Of a stretch of DNA of 64,000 bases, positions 27,035-35,483 are shown piece after piece; the first letter of the stretch is position 1; every line of letters begins with the position of its first letter. Location: the NCBI RefSeq assembly GCF_016881065.1, contig NZ_WXYN01000020.1:5270-69269 (forward strand), read 5' to 3'. The stretch comes from Planococcus soli (lineage in GTDB: Bacteria; Bacillota; Bacilli; Bacillales_A; Planococcaceae). A model generated the notes under the pieces. That model searched no databases, was not told the origin of the DNA, and worked only from the letters and a program-made list of their open reading frames with translations. The translations under genes and the position numbers were made by a program.

Positions 27035-27669
27035 GTAATTTTTTGGATACCCTTGTCAGCCGGCAAGATATGATTATCAGTGCATTATTGGAACATATCT
27101 ACCTGTCATTTGTGGCGGTGGCAATCGGTATTGCCATTGCATTGCCTTTGGGAATTATTATTACGCGCTACCGCCGCTACGCTGAACCGATTATTGGGAT
27201 AACGGCAGTTTTCCAGACGATACCAAGCCTTGCATTGTTCGGCTTTTTGGTACCGATTTTGGGAATCGGCTCTCCAACTGCGTTAATCGCACTCATTATC
27301 TATGCGCTGCTGCCGATTCTGCGGAATACTTATGCTGGAATCGCCGGTGTCGATGGTTCGACCATCGAAGCCGGCCGAGGAATGGGCATGACCCGGACGC
27401 AAATTTTGCGCCAAATTGAGTTGCCCTTAGCATTGCCTTTTATCATGGCCGGGATTCGGACAGCAACCGTATTGACGGTCGGAATCGCGACGCTTGCCAC
27501 ATTTGTTGGGGCAGGCGGCTTGGGCGACATCATTTACCGTGGCCTGCAATCGTATAATAACTCGTTAGTACTGGCAGGTGCGCTTCCTGTGGCTTTACTG
27601 GCAATTGGATTTGATCAGATCTTGAAGTGGATTGAAAAAAGAGCGACACCAAAAGGCTTAAAAACATAG
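27031..27669 (+). CDS. Osmoprotectant ABC transporter permease, OpuCB-like
   Basis: A 212-residue permease with about five to six helices and the coupling loop EAGRGMGMTRTQILRQIELPLALP. It is of the OpuCB/ProW type. Only one permease gene is present; OpuC of B. subtilis has two, so a homodimeric channel is inferred. Confidence 0.87.
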   Translation: MSNFLDTLVSRQDMIISALLEHIYLSFVAVAIGIAIALPLGIIITRYRRYAEPIIGITAVFQTIPSLALFGFLVPILGIGSPTALIALIIYALLPILRNTYAGIAGVDGSTIEAGRGMGMTRTQILRQIELPLALPFIMAGIRTATVLTVGIATLATFVGAGGLGDIIYRGLQSYNNSLVLAGALPVALLAIGFDQILKWIEKRATPKGLKT

Positions 27670-27681
27670 GGGGAAACAAGG

Positions 27682-28584
27682 ATGAAGAAAGCGGCATTAG
27701 GTATTTTAATGGCGGGAACAGCGGTCATTGCAGGATGCGGATCAGGTGGAGGTGAATCGGAACCGCTGGTAATCGGCGGCAAGCCATGGACAGAGCAGTA
27801 TATTTTGCCTCATATTCTCGGGCAATATATTGAAGCGAATTCCGAATACACGGTGGAATACGAAGATGGCCTGGGAGAAGTGGCGATTTTAACTCCTGCT
27901 TTGGAGGATGGCGACATCGATATGTACGTGGAATATACGGGGACAGGACTTAAAGATGTCTTGAAGGAAGAATCAGTGCCTGGACAGACCTCGGAAGAAG
28001 TGCTGGAGATTGTCAGAGCAGGCTATGAAGAGACTTTAGGGGCTACTTGGCTGGAACCGCTTGGTTTTGAAAATGGCTATACTTTGGCTTTTTCAAAAGA
28101 CAGCGGTTATGATGCAGAAACGTATTCGGATTTGGCGGAACTCTCGAAATCAGAAACTATGCGTTTCGGTGCACCGCATCCTTTCTATGAGCGTCAAGGT
28201 GATGGTTTTGATGACCTCGTCGCCACGTATCCATTTGAGTTTTCAGCTACGGAAAGTTTTGATCCGGCCATCATGTATGAAGCTGTCCAAAGTGGAGAAG
28301 TCGATGTCATTCCGGCTTTCACAACTGACAGCCGCATCGAATTATTTGATCTTGCCACTACAGAAGACGATCTTTCGTTCTTCCCGAAATACGACGCGGT
28401 GCCTGTCGTGCGAGAGGAGACACTTGAAGAATACCCGGAGCTTGAGGAAGTATTGAGTGGATTGGCAGGGCAAATCAGTGAAGAAGAAATGCTGGCTATG
28501 AACTCGCGGATTGATGTAGACCAAGAAGTAGCGAGCGATGTTGCTCGTGAGTTCCTTATTGAAAAAGGGCTAATTGAAGAGTAA
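27682..28584 (+). CDS. Osmoprotectant-binding lipoprotein, OpuCC-like
   Basis: A 300-residue lipoprotein with lipobox IAGC, then the OpuAC/OpuCC fold: LVIGGKPWTEQYILPHILGQ, DGDIDMYVEYTGTGL, and a Tyr-rich ligand pocket. It binds a quaternary ammonium osmolyte outside the cell and docks on the adjacent permease. Ends with a terminator; last gene of the three-gene operon. Confidence 0.88.
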   Translation: MKKAALGILMAGTAVIAGCGSGGGESEPLVIGGKPWTEQYILPHILGQYIEANSEYTVEYEDGLGEVAILTPALEDGDIDMYVEYTGTGLKDVLKEESVPGQTSEEVLEIVRAGYEETLGATWLEPLGFENGYTLAFSKDSGYDAETYSDLAELSKSETMRFGAPHPFYERQGDGFDDLVATYPFEFSATESFDPAIMYEAVQSGEVDVIPAFTTDSRIELFDLATTEDDLSFFPKYDAVPVVREETLEEYPELEEVLSGLAGQISEEEMLAMNSRIDVDQEVASDVAREFLIEKGLIEE

Positions 28585-28589
28585 GAAAT

Positions 28590-28621
28590 GATTCCGCGGC
28601 TAAAGCTGCGGAATTTTTTTG
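28590..28621 (+). terminator. Terminator of the OpuC-like operon
   Basis: Stem ATTCCGCGGC with GCTGCGGAAT (one mismatch) followed by seven Ts. Confidence 0.85.
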
Positions 28622-28648
28622 TTCAAGAATAATGAAACTTGATACAGA

Positions 28649-29083
28649 CCAGCGCGTTGCTGGGTTGTCTTATGCCCGTCGGACCTAACCGGGCGCTTCC
28701 GCTTTTCTAATTGTCCAGACTCCGGCAAGCCAGCCCTTCGAGTCGCTTCAGCCTTAGCGGCAACCGCTAAAGACCGCCGTTGCCGCTAAGGCCTCCAGCG
28801 CTTGTCGGAGCTTAACGGCTGCCTGCGCTTTTCTGATTGTCCAGACTCCAGCGCCCAGCTCTTCGGGTCATAAGCCACCCCAACTGTGTGGCAAAGTGCG
28901 CCACACAGCTGGTTCGTCTTATGCCCATCAGAGCTACATGAGCGCTTCCGCTTTTCTAATTGTCCAGACTCCGGCAAGCCAGCCCCTCGAGTCGCTTCAG
29001 CCTTACCGGCAACGGCTAAAGACCGCCGTTACCGGTAAGGCCTCCAGCGCTTGTCGGAGCTAAACGGCTGCCTGCGCTTTTCT
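28649..29083. repeat. Tandem array of structured ~125-bp palindromic repeats
   Basis: Four units delimited by copies of GCGCTT(CC)GCTTTTCT at 28693-28708, 28825-28834, 28942-28957 and 29074-29083. Order: a 5'-truncated type I unit, then type II (126 bp), type I (123 bp), type II (126 bp). Each unit begins near ATTGTCCAGACTCC and folds into a long hairpin. The two type II stems differ at matching positions (TTAGCGG/CCGCTAA versus TTACCGG/CCGGTAA), a compensatory change. No coding gene fits this 600-bp interval between the OpuC-like operon and the thiolase gene. Further type I copies lie near 34.95 and 43.15 kb. Confidence 0.88.
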
Positions 29084-29122
29084 TGTAGCATTTGCCAAAG
29101 GGTTCTTGTACAATAATCTTAA

Positions 29123-29140
29123 TGAGTGAATAGTCATTCA
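29123..29140 (+). promoter_or_regulatory. FadR-type operator
   Basis: TGAGTGAATAGTCATTCA matches the B. subtilis FadR (YsiA) consensus TGAATGAMTANTCATTCA with one mismatch. It lies 50 bp before the first gene of a fatty-acid degradation operon. FadR repression is relieved by long-chain acyl-CoA. Confidence 0.85.
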
Positions 29141-29189
29141 ATTCAGCTAAATGAAAGCGGATTCAAAAATAAATGATGAGGTGAAGTGT

Positions 29190-30338
29190 GTGAGAGAAGT
29201 GGTAATTATAGAAGGAGTTCGGTCACCGGTAGGAAGAAGAAAAGGGCTTTTTGCCTCGACGCGGTCGGACGAGCTGGCGGCTTTGGTGCTGGAGGAACTG
29301 GTAAAGCGAGCTGGAGTGAAAAAAGGTGAGGTAGAAGATATTATTTTAGGCTGTGTTTCGCAGGCGGGTGAGCAAGGAGGCAATATTGCGCGCACCGCAG
29401 CATTGATTGCCGGCTTTCCGGATTATGTGCCGGGCGTTACCATTGATCGTCAATGCGGATCGAGCCAGCAAGCTGTGCATTTCGGGGCGCAGGCCATTTT
29501 GGCGGGAGACATGGACATTGTCATCGCGGGCGGTGTCGAAAGCATGACGCGCGTGCCTATGTTTTCCAATATGCAAGGGGCAACGCCGAGCAAGAAGCTG
29601 ACAGATCAATATGAAATTATCAATCAGGGATTGTCCGCAGAACGCATCGCTGAAAAATGGGGATTCAGCCGGGAACAGCTTGATGCATATGCAGTGCAAA
29701 GTCATCAGCGAGCCCAAAATGCTATTCAGGCGGGACGGTACGAGCGGGAAATTGTGCCGATTGAAATTCAAGGAGAAAATGGTGAAACACAAATTGCTGC
29801 TGTTGATGAAGGTCCGCGTCCTGGAACGACGATGGGAGTTCTGGGTGGCCTGAAAACTGTTTTCGATGAGGATGGTGTGATTACCGCAGGCAATGCCAGC
29901 CAAATGAGTGATGGTGCTTCTGCTGTCCTTTTAATGTCGGCTGAGAAAGCGCTGGAACTGGGGTTAAAGCCGAAAGCGCGGATACTGGCTCGCACGGTGG
30001 TTGGGTCTGATCCAACCTTAATGCTGACAGGACCGATAGCGGCAACGAAAAAAGTATTGGAAAAAGCAGGTCTCACAATCGGAGACATGGACCGCTATGA
30101 AGTCAATGAAGCATTTGCGCCGGTCCCGCTTGCATGGCTGCATGATATCGAGGGAGATCCCGACAAGCTGAATGTCAACGGAGGCGCCATTGCGCTTGGG
30201 CATCCGCTTGGTGCGACAGGAACCAAATTGCTGGTGTCCTTGCTGCACGAACTGGAACGCTCCAACAGCCGCTATGGTCTGCTGGCAATCTGTGAAGGTA
30301 TGGGGATGGCAAACGCCACTATTATTGAAAGACTTTAA
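29190..30338 (+). CDS. Thiolase (acetyl-CoA C-acyltransferase)
   Basis: A 382-residue thiolase with nucleophile Cys89 in DRQCGSSQQAV, the His motif NVNGGAIALGHPLGATG and the second Cys in CEGMGMANA. It cleaves 3-ketoacyl-CoA in beta-oxidation, or works in reverse. A GTG start at 29190 follows GAGGTGAAG. First gene of a five-gene operon under a FadR-type box. Confidence 0.92.
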   Translation: MREVVIIEGVRSPVGRRKGLFASTRSDELAALVLEELVKRAGVKKGEVEDIILGCVSQAGEQGGNIARTAALIAGFPDYVPGVTIDRQCGSSQQAVHFGAQAILAGDMDIVIAGGVESMTRVPMFSNMQGATPSKKLTDQYEIINQGLSAERIAEKWGFSREQLDAYAVQSHQRAQNAIQAGRYEREIVPIEIQGENGETQIAAVDEGPRPGTTMGVLGGLKTVFDEDGVITAGNASQMSDGASAVLLMSAEKALELGLKPKARILARTVVGSDPTLMLTGPIAATKKVLEKAGLTIGDMDRYEVNEAFAPVPLAWLHDIEGDPDKLNVNGGAIALGHPLGATGTKLLVSLLHELERSNSRYGLLAICEGMGMANATIIERL

Positions 30339-30366
30339 AATGGTTTGAGACTTAAGGGGGATGACG

Positions 30367-31137
30367 ATGGAATTTTCACAGGTTAAAGCAGTAGTTACGG
30401 GAGGAGCATCAGGCCTTGGAGAAGCAACGGTGCGGCGTATAGCGAAAAGCGGCGGAAAAGCGGCGATTTTTGATTTGAATGCGGAGCGGGCAAGAGTGCT
30501 GATTCAAGAATTGGGCGAAGAGTCGGTTATCTATAAAGAAACCGACGTGACGGATGCGAAACAGGTCGAACAGAATATCAGCGAAACACTTGAACAATTC
30601 GGCGGCATCGACTTAGTGGTCAATTGTGCGGGTATCGGCACTCCCGGAAAAGTGCTATCCAAAGGTACGCCGATTGCATTAGAGCAGTTTGAAAAAGTTG
30701 TCAAAGTAAACTTGATTGGCAGTTTCAACGTTATTCGCATTGCGGCAGCCGCCATGCAAAAAAACGAACCGAACCAAGAAGGTGAACGGGGAGTCATCAT
30801 TTCGACGGCATCTGTTGCAGCTTTCGAAGGGCAAATTGGACAGGCGGCCTACAGTGCATCAAAAGGCGGTGTGGTGTCCATGACCCTGCCGATTGCCCGG
30901 GAACTTGCCAGAGACGGGATTCGAGTCATGGCGATTGCCCCCGGTTTGATGGAGACGCCGATGGTGGAAGGGCTGCCAGATGCGGCAATCGTTTCATTGT
31001 CTGCAGCAGTGCCGTTTCCAGCGCGCCTCGGAAAACCTGCCGAATATGCACTATTGGTGGAGAGCATTACTGAAAACCCGATGCTGAATGGCGAAACGAT
31101 CCGACTCGACGGAGCAATCCGGATGCAGCCGAAATAA
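30367..31137 (+). CDS. Short-chain dehydrogenase, 3-hydroxyacyl-CoA dehydrogenase type II-like
   Basis: A 256-residue SDR with NAD-binding TGGASGLGEATVR, NCAG, and catalytic Ser/Tyr/Lys (STASVAAFEGQIGQAAYSASKGG). Similar to HSD17B10-type hydroxyacyl-CoA dehydrogenases, which fits the operon. Start at 30367 is spaced from AAGGGGG; an ATG six bases earlier abuts it. Confidence 0.88.
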   Translation: MEFSQVKAVVTGGASGLGEATVRRIAKSGGKAAIFDLNAERARVLIQELGEESVIYKETDVTDAKQVEQNISETLEQFGGIDLVVNCAGIGTPGKVLSKGTPIALEQFEKVVKVNLIGSFNVIRIAAAAMQKNEPNQEGERGVIISTASVAAFEGQIGQAAYSASKGGVVSMTLPIARELARDGIRVMAIAPGLMETPMVEGLPDAAIVSLSAAVPFPARLGKPAEYALLVESITENPMLNGETIRLDGAIRMQPK

Positions 31138-31151
31138 GGAGGATGAACAGG

Positions 31152-32300
31152 ATGGCAAAATACCGTTTTGAAGAAGAAGAGCATGTGATGTTCCGCAAAT
31201 CGTTGCGCAAATTTTTGGAGAAAGAAGCAGTCCCGAATTATGATCAATGGGAAAAAGATCGCCTTATTCCAAAATCTTTCTGGAAAAAACTTGGGGATAT
31301 GGGCTTTTTAAGTCCGCAAGTTGAAGAACAATACGGCGGCCTTGGCCTTGATTTCCGTTACGCAGTTGTCATCGGAGAAGAAATGGAACGAGTAGGTGCC
31401 AGTCTTACTGGGGTTGGACTGCACAATGACATTACCGTCCCTTATATTGAAGCTTATGGAAATGAGGAACAAAAACAGCGCTGGCTGCCGGGCTGCATTT
31501 CTGGCGACCACATCACAGCCATCGCCATGACAGAACCGGGAGCCGGATCTGATCTCGCGAATATATCGGCTACGGCTGTGCGGGAGGGCGATAACTATAT
31601 TGTCAATGGCCAGAAGACCTTCATCACCAATGGCATCAACTCGACATTGGTGCTGGTGGTCGTAAAAACCGATCCAAAGGCAGAACCGAAACACCGGGGA
31701 ATTTCTCTTTTGATGGTAGAAGAAGGGACACCTGGCTTTACGAAAGGGCGCAAGCTCGATAAGGTTGGCCTTCATGCACAGGATACGTCCGAACTGTATT
31801 TTGAGGACTGCGTCGTCCCTGCTTCGAATTTAATTGGCGAAGAAAATAAAGGCTTTACCTATTTGATGGAAAAACTGCAGCAGGAGCGGCTGGTAGTCGC
31901 GTTAGCTGCACAGGTGGCTTCTGAGGATATGCTTGAAATGACATTGGAATATGTGAAATCGAGAAAAGCATTCGGCAAGCCGATTGGCTCATTTCAGAAC
32001 TCGCAGTTCAAACTGGTGGAAATGGCGACGGAAATCGAACTGGGCCATTCATTCTTGGAATCATTGATTGAAGACCATATGGCTGGAAAAGATATTGTTT
32101 CCAAGGTATCGATGGCAAAATACTGGCTGACCGACACAGCCAAAAAGATTTCTGGGGAATGCATGCAATTGCACGGAGGATATGGATATATGGAAGAATA
32201 TAAAATTGCGCGCCGGTACCGGGATATTCCGGTAGCTGCAATCTATGCCGGTTCCAATGAAATCATGAAAACCATTATTGCTAAGCGGATGGGGCTGTAA
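31152..32300 (+). CDS. Acyl-CoA dehydrogenase, long-chain/isovaleryl type
   Basis: A 382-residue flavoprotein with AMTEPGAGSDLA and the C-terminal HGGYGYMEEYKIARRYRD. The usual MCAD base position reads YAGSNEIM (no Glu), but Glu245 in LQQERLVVALAAQ occupies the catalytic position of LCAD and isovaleryl-CoA dehydrogenases. It forms the trans-2 double bond with FAD. AAGGAGG precedes the start; the next gene begins at the base after the stop. Confidence 0.92.
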   Translation: MAKYRFEEEEHVMFRKSLRKFLEKEAVPNYDQWEKDRLIPKSFWKKLGDMGFLSPQVEEQYGGLGLDFRYAVVIGEEMERVGASLTGVGLHNDITVPYIEAYGNEEQKQRWLPGCISGDHITAIAMTEPGAGSDLANISATAVREGDNYIVNGQKTFITNGINSTLVLVVVKTDPKAEPKHRGISLLMVEEGTPGFTKGRKLDKVGLHAQDTSELYFEDCVVPASNLIGEENKGFTYLMEKLQQERLVVALAAQVASEDMLEMTLEYVKSRKAFGKPIGSFQNSQFKLVEMATEIELGHSFLESLIEDHMAGKDIVSKVSMAKYWLTDTAKKISGECMQLHGGYGYMEEYKIARRYRDIPVAAIYAGSNEIMKTIIAKRMGL

Positions 32301-33284
32301 ATGAAAAATGCGCTAAAAGGTGTACGGGTCCTGGATGTTACTTATTATGTTCCGGGGCCTTATGCGGGAATGCGGCTTGCTGAACTGGGTGCGGAAGTCA
32401 TTAAAATAGAACCGCCAGAAGGCGACCCTGCCCGCTATATGAGCGGAGGGCACGTCCATGCGGCGAACAACCGTGGCAAAACGATTGTTCATATCGACTT
32501 GAAATCTCCGGAAGGCCGTCTGGAAATGCTGGATTTGGTCAAAGGTGCAGATGTACTGATTGAGACGTTCCGGCCGGGGGTCATGAAGAAGTTGGGTCTG
32601 GATTATGACAGCCTAAAAACGGTTAAGCCGGATTTGGTTTATTGCTCGCTATCAGGTTATGGCCAAACAGGTGAAATGGCGGAATTGGGAAGCCATGACT
32701 TGAATTATATGGCTTTGTCCGGTGCCTTGGACCAATTAAGCGATGCTTCTGGCAGGCCCATTCATCCGACGAATACCTTCGCTGATTTTACTGGAGGTTT
32801 GATCGCTTCGGAACAGCTGCTTGCGGCGCTATTGAAAAAGTTCCGCACTGGAAAGGGGCAATACTTGGACATTGCCTTGGCTGAAGTCATGGCGGAATTT
32901 CTCGGTAATCATGATGTCTACCACGATGCCGGTGTTTCAGATAGGGGCATCCCAGAAATCGGCGGCGCCCGGATCAGCTACGCCATTTACGAAACAAAAG
33001 ACGGGCGCTACATAACTTTAGGGGCATTAGAGGACAAGTTTTGGCAGGTTTTTTGCCGCTTTGCCCACCGGCCGGATTGGGCAAAGTGGGGAGAAAAGCC
33101 ATTGGGAAGCCCAGAACACCAGGAAGTCGCAGCATTTTTTAAATCAAAAGACTGGCAGGAATGGTACGGAGCCTCACTCCAAGTGGATGCCTGCCTCGCG
33201 CCTGTATTAAAGGCCCATGAGCGGCACGAGCATCCGTTTTTCATTGAGCGAAATAAAACGAAAAGGGAGTCGGATGTGACATGA
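32301..33284 (+). CDS. CaiB/BaiF family CoA-transferase
   Basis: A 327-residue class III CoA-transferase: GVRVLDVTYYVPGPYAGMRLAELGAEVIKIE at the start and the catalytic Asp probably in GSHDLNYMALSG. It is shorter than most CaiB/AMACR proteins (360-400) and seems to lack part of the C-terminal domain. It may move CoA between acyl groups or act as an alpha-methylacyl-CoA racemase, which would help degrade branched chains. It overlaps the ligase gene by four bases. Confidence 0.85.
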   Translation: MKNALKGVRVLDVTYYVPGPYAGMRLAELGAEVIKIEPPEGDPARYMSGGHVHAANNRGKTIVHIDLKSPEGRLEMLDLVKGADVLIETFRPGVMKKLGLDYDSLKTVKPDLVYCSLSGYGQTGEMAELGSHDLNYMALSGALDQLSDASGRPIHPTNTFADFTGGLIASEQLLAALLKKFRTGKGQYLDIALAEVMAEFLGNHDVYHDAGVSDRGIPEIGGARISYAIYETKDGRYITLGALEDKFWQVFCRFAHRPDWAKWGEKPLGSPEHQEVAAFFKSKDWQEWYGASLQVDACLAPVLKAHERHEHPFFIERNKTKRESDVT

Positions 33285-34897
33285 TGGATTCGCCGTTGTT
33301 ATTATCGTCTTTCGTAAAAAGAGCAGAGCGCTACTTTCCGGAAAAGTTGATTGTTTCACGGACCGGAGAGAATATGATTCACCGTATTCCCTATAAAGAA
33401 TTTGCGGTGCGCACACGCAAATTGGCTGCTGCTTTAAGCAAAATCGGTATGGAACGCGGTACGAAAGTCGGAAGTTTTGCCTGGAATCATCACCGCCACC
33501 TGGAACTGTATTTTGGGGTGCCGGGAGCGGGTGCCATCCTTCATATGATTAATATCCGCCTATCGCCAGAGCATATTGCCTATGTCATCAACCATGCCGA
33601 AGATGAAATCTTGTTGGTCGACCACGACTTGTTCCCGTTGATTGAAAAGCTGGCGCCGATGCTGAAATCGGTCAAGCATTTTGTTGTCATGAAAGACGGG
33701 ACGGATTTGCCGGACACGTCACTTGAAAATGTTTACTCGTATGAAGAATTGCTGGCGGCAGAGGATGGCAGTTTTGAATTCCCGGAAGATCTGGACGAAA
33801 ACACGCCGGCTGGCATGTGCTACACATCGGCGACGACCGGCAATCCGAAAGGCGTCGTCTACACACACCGGGGATTGGTGCTGCACAGTTATGCACTCGG
33901 CATGTCCGATGCGATGGGCTTGTCTGAACGCGATATTGCATTATCCATCGTCCCAATGTTTCATGCCAATGCATGGGGGCTGCCGTTTGCCAGCGTCCTG
34001 TTCGGCACTACGCAAGTATTGCCAGGACCAGGGCTTGCTCCCGGCATGCTGCTGGATTTGATCGAATCGGAAAAAGTCACGTTGACTGCCGGTGTCCCGA
34101 CTATCTGGCTGGGCGTCCTCAAAGAGTTGGAAGCCAAACCGCGCAACATTGAGACGCTGCGGATGATCATCTGCGGCGGATCAGCTTCGCCGAAAGGGTT
34201 GATCCGGGCATTTGAAGAAAAATACGCTGTGCCGTTTGTAACCGGATATGGCATGACGGAAACTTCGCCGCTTGTCAGCTTGGCCATTACAACGTCTGCA
34301 ATGGCCGATATGACGATGGATGAGCGCATCGAACGCCGGTCAATGGCGGGATTGCCGATGCCGGGGCTGGAAGTGCGAATCGTCAACGAAAACGGTGAGG
34401 CTCCTTGGGATGGCGAAACGATGGGCGAACTGAATGTCAAAGGGGCATGGATCGCCGATGAATATTATAAGGACGAACGGACCGAAGACGCTTTTAAAGA
34501 CGGCTGGCTTTATACGGGCGACATTGCCGTCATTGAGCCGGACGGCTATATCAAGTTGACGGATCGGACAAAAGACTTGATCAAGAGCGGCGGCGAATGG
34601 ATTTCCTCGGTAGATCTGGAAAATGCGCTGATGACCCATGGCGCCGTTTTCGAAGCAGCGGTTGTCGCAATTCCTCATGAAAAGTGGCTTGAACGGCCCC
34701 TTGCCTGTGTAGTCCTGAAAGAAGGGCATGCTGAAGATGAAGCGATGAAAGCGGAATTGCTGGCCTATCTGGAGAGTCAATTTGCCAAATGGTGGGTTCC
34801 GGACGATGTGGTCTTTTTGAAAGAAGTGCCGAAAACTTCCGTCGGGAAATTCCTCAAAGCAGCTTTGCGAAAAGAACTGGATGGCTATTATCAGTGA
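33281..34897 (+). CDS. Long-chain acyl-CoA synthetase (AMP-forming)
   Basis: A 538-residue ANL-superfamily ligase with P-loop-like TSATTGNPKGVVYTH, GYGMTETSPL, YTGDIAVIEPDGYIKLTDRTKDLIKSGGEWIS and the C-terminal lysine PKTSVGKFLK. It activates fatty acids to acyl-CoA using ATP. Last gene of the operon; repeat copy B follows within 50 bp and no clear terminator is seen, though the repeat hairpin might serve. Confidence 0.92.
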   Translation: MMDSPLLLSSFVKRAERYFPEKLIVSRTGENMIHRIPYKEFAVRTRKLAAALSKIGMERGTKVGSFAWNHHRHLELYFGVPGAGAILHMINIRLSPEHIAYVINHAEDEILLVDHDLFPLIEKLAPMLKSVKHFVVMKDGTDLPDTSLENVYSYEELLAAEDGSFEFPEDLDENTPAGMCYTSATTGNPKGVVYTHRGLVLHSYALGMSDAMGLSERDIALSIVPMFHANAWGLPFASVLFGTTQVLPGPGLAPGMLLDLIESEKVTLTAGVPTIWLGVLKELEAKPRNIETLRMIICGGSASPKGLIRAFEEKYAVPFVTGYGMTETSPLVSLAITTSAMADMTMDERIERRSMAGLPMPGLEVRIVNENGEAPWDGETMGELNVKGAWIADEYYKDERTEDAFKDGWLYTGDIAVIEPDGYIKLTDRTKDLIKSGGEWISSVDLENALMTHGAVFEAAVVAIPHEKWLERPLACVVLKEGHAEDEAMKAELLAYLESQFAKWWVPDDVVFLKEVPKTSVGKFLKAALRKELDGYYQ

Positions 34898-34941
34898 TTA
34901 ATATTTGTTCAAACGCAGGTGCCAGAGGAAAATGGGTGCTT

Positions 34942-35077
34942 GCGCTTTTCTTTATTGTCCAGACTCCAGCGCCCAGGTCCTAGGGTCATAAGTCACTCCA
35001 GCTGTACGGCTGGAGAAACGCCGCTTCGCCGGAGCGTCTTATGCCCGTCGGACCTATACGGCCGCTTCCGCATTTCT
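34942..35077. repeat. Dispersed type I palindromic repeat, copy B
   Basis: Starts GCGCTTTTCT then ATTGTCCAGACTCCAGCGCC; contains GGGTCATAAG ... CTTATGCCCG, which pair, and an inner stem CTCCAGC/GCTGGAG; ends CGCTTCCGCATTTCT. Same architecture as the middle unit of the 28.6-29.1 kb array. It sits between the acyl-CoA operon and the trp promoter. Confidence 0.82.
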
Positions 35078-35082
35078 TTTAC

Positions 35083-35111
35083 TTGACAGAATAAACAAAA
35101 CCTTTTAAGAT
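35083..35111 (+). promoter_or_regulatory. Promoter of the trp operon
   Basis: TTGACA (35083-35088), 17-bp spacer, TAAGAT (35106-35111), immediately after repeat copy B and upstream of the T-box leader. Confidence 0.85.
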
Positions 35112-35117
35112 AAGGGT

Positions 35118-35452
35118 CAACTTGTTGTACGAGAAGCAAGTCCTTTTGAGAGAAGAGCCTAGAGAAGACTAGAATAGAAGAGTGTATAAATCGAGGATTG
35201 AGACGAGTAGGCAGGGAGATCCATTTAGAGAGTCAGCGGCTGGTGGAAGCTGATTGGGTGAACTGCGCGAATGGACTTAGGAGAGCTGTCCTGAAAGCGG
35301 AAGCGAGTAAGGGAGACGTAAGCCCTGCGTTAAAGGGAAAGGCGAAGAGCCTGTTTAAGTGAGTGCAGAAATTTATTGCATTAATGCGTGGTGGTACCGC
35401 GGTTTTGACCCGTCCCCGCAATCAGATTAATTATCTGGTTGCGGGGATTTTT
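35118..35452 (+). ncRNA. Tryptophan T-box leader with terminator
   Basis: A tRNA-sensing leader of about 335 nt. Visible elements: AGTA-type specifier-loop motif (GAGTAGG near 35206-35214), a specifier codon TGG at 35272-35274 followed by A, the T-box GTGGTGGTACCGCGG (35388-35402), and a terminator stem CCCCGCAATCAGAT with ATCTGGTTGCGGGG (35414-35446) plus T-run. UGG codes Trp, so uncharged tRNA-Trp should allow read-through into trpD. The stretch 34898-35483 holds only the repeat, promoter and this leader. Confidence 0.92.
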
Positions 35453-35483
35453 GCATTCAAAATCAAGATGAGGAGAGATCAGG

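Noticed and set aside
28786-28977. 63-codon frame inside the repeat array
   Set aside because: Its protein repeats the same sequence because the DNA repeats; no binding site; explained by the palindromic repeats.
28649-29083. CRISPR-like tandem repeats
   Set aside because: Units are about 125 bp with internal long hairpins and no unique spacers of constant size, and no cas genes are near.
34340-34780. 146-codon frame on the minus strand inside the acyl-CoA synthetase gene
   Set aside because: Lies fully within a gene with all family motifs; no independent signals.
35233-35421. 62-codon frame on the minus strand
   Set aside because: It lies in the structured T-box leader, whose motifs explain the sequence.
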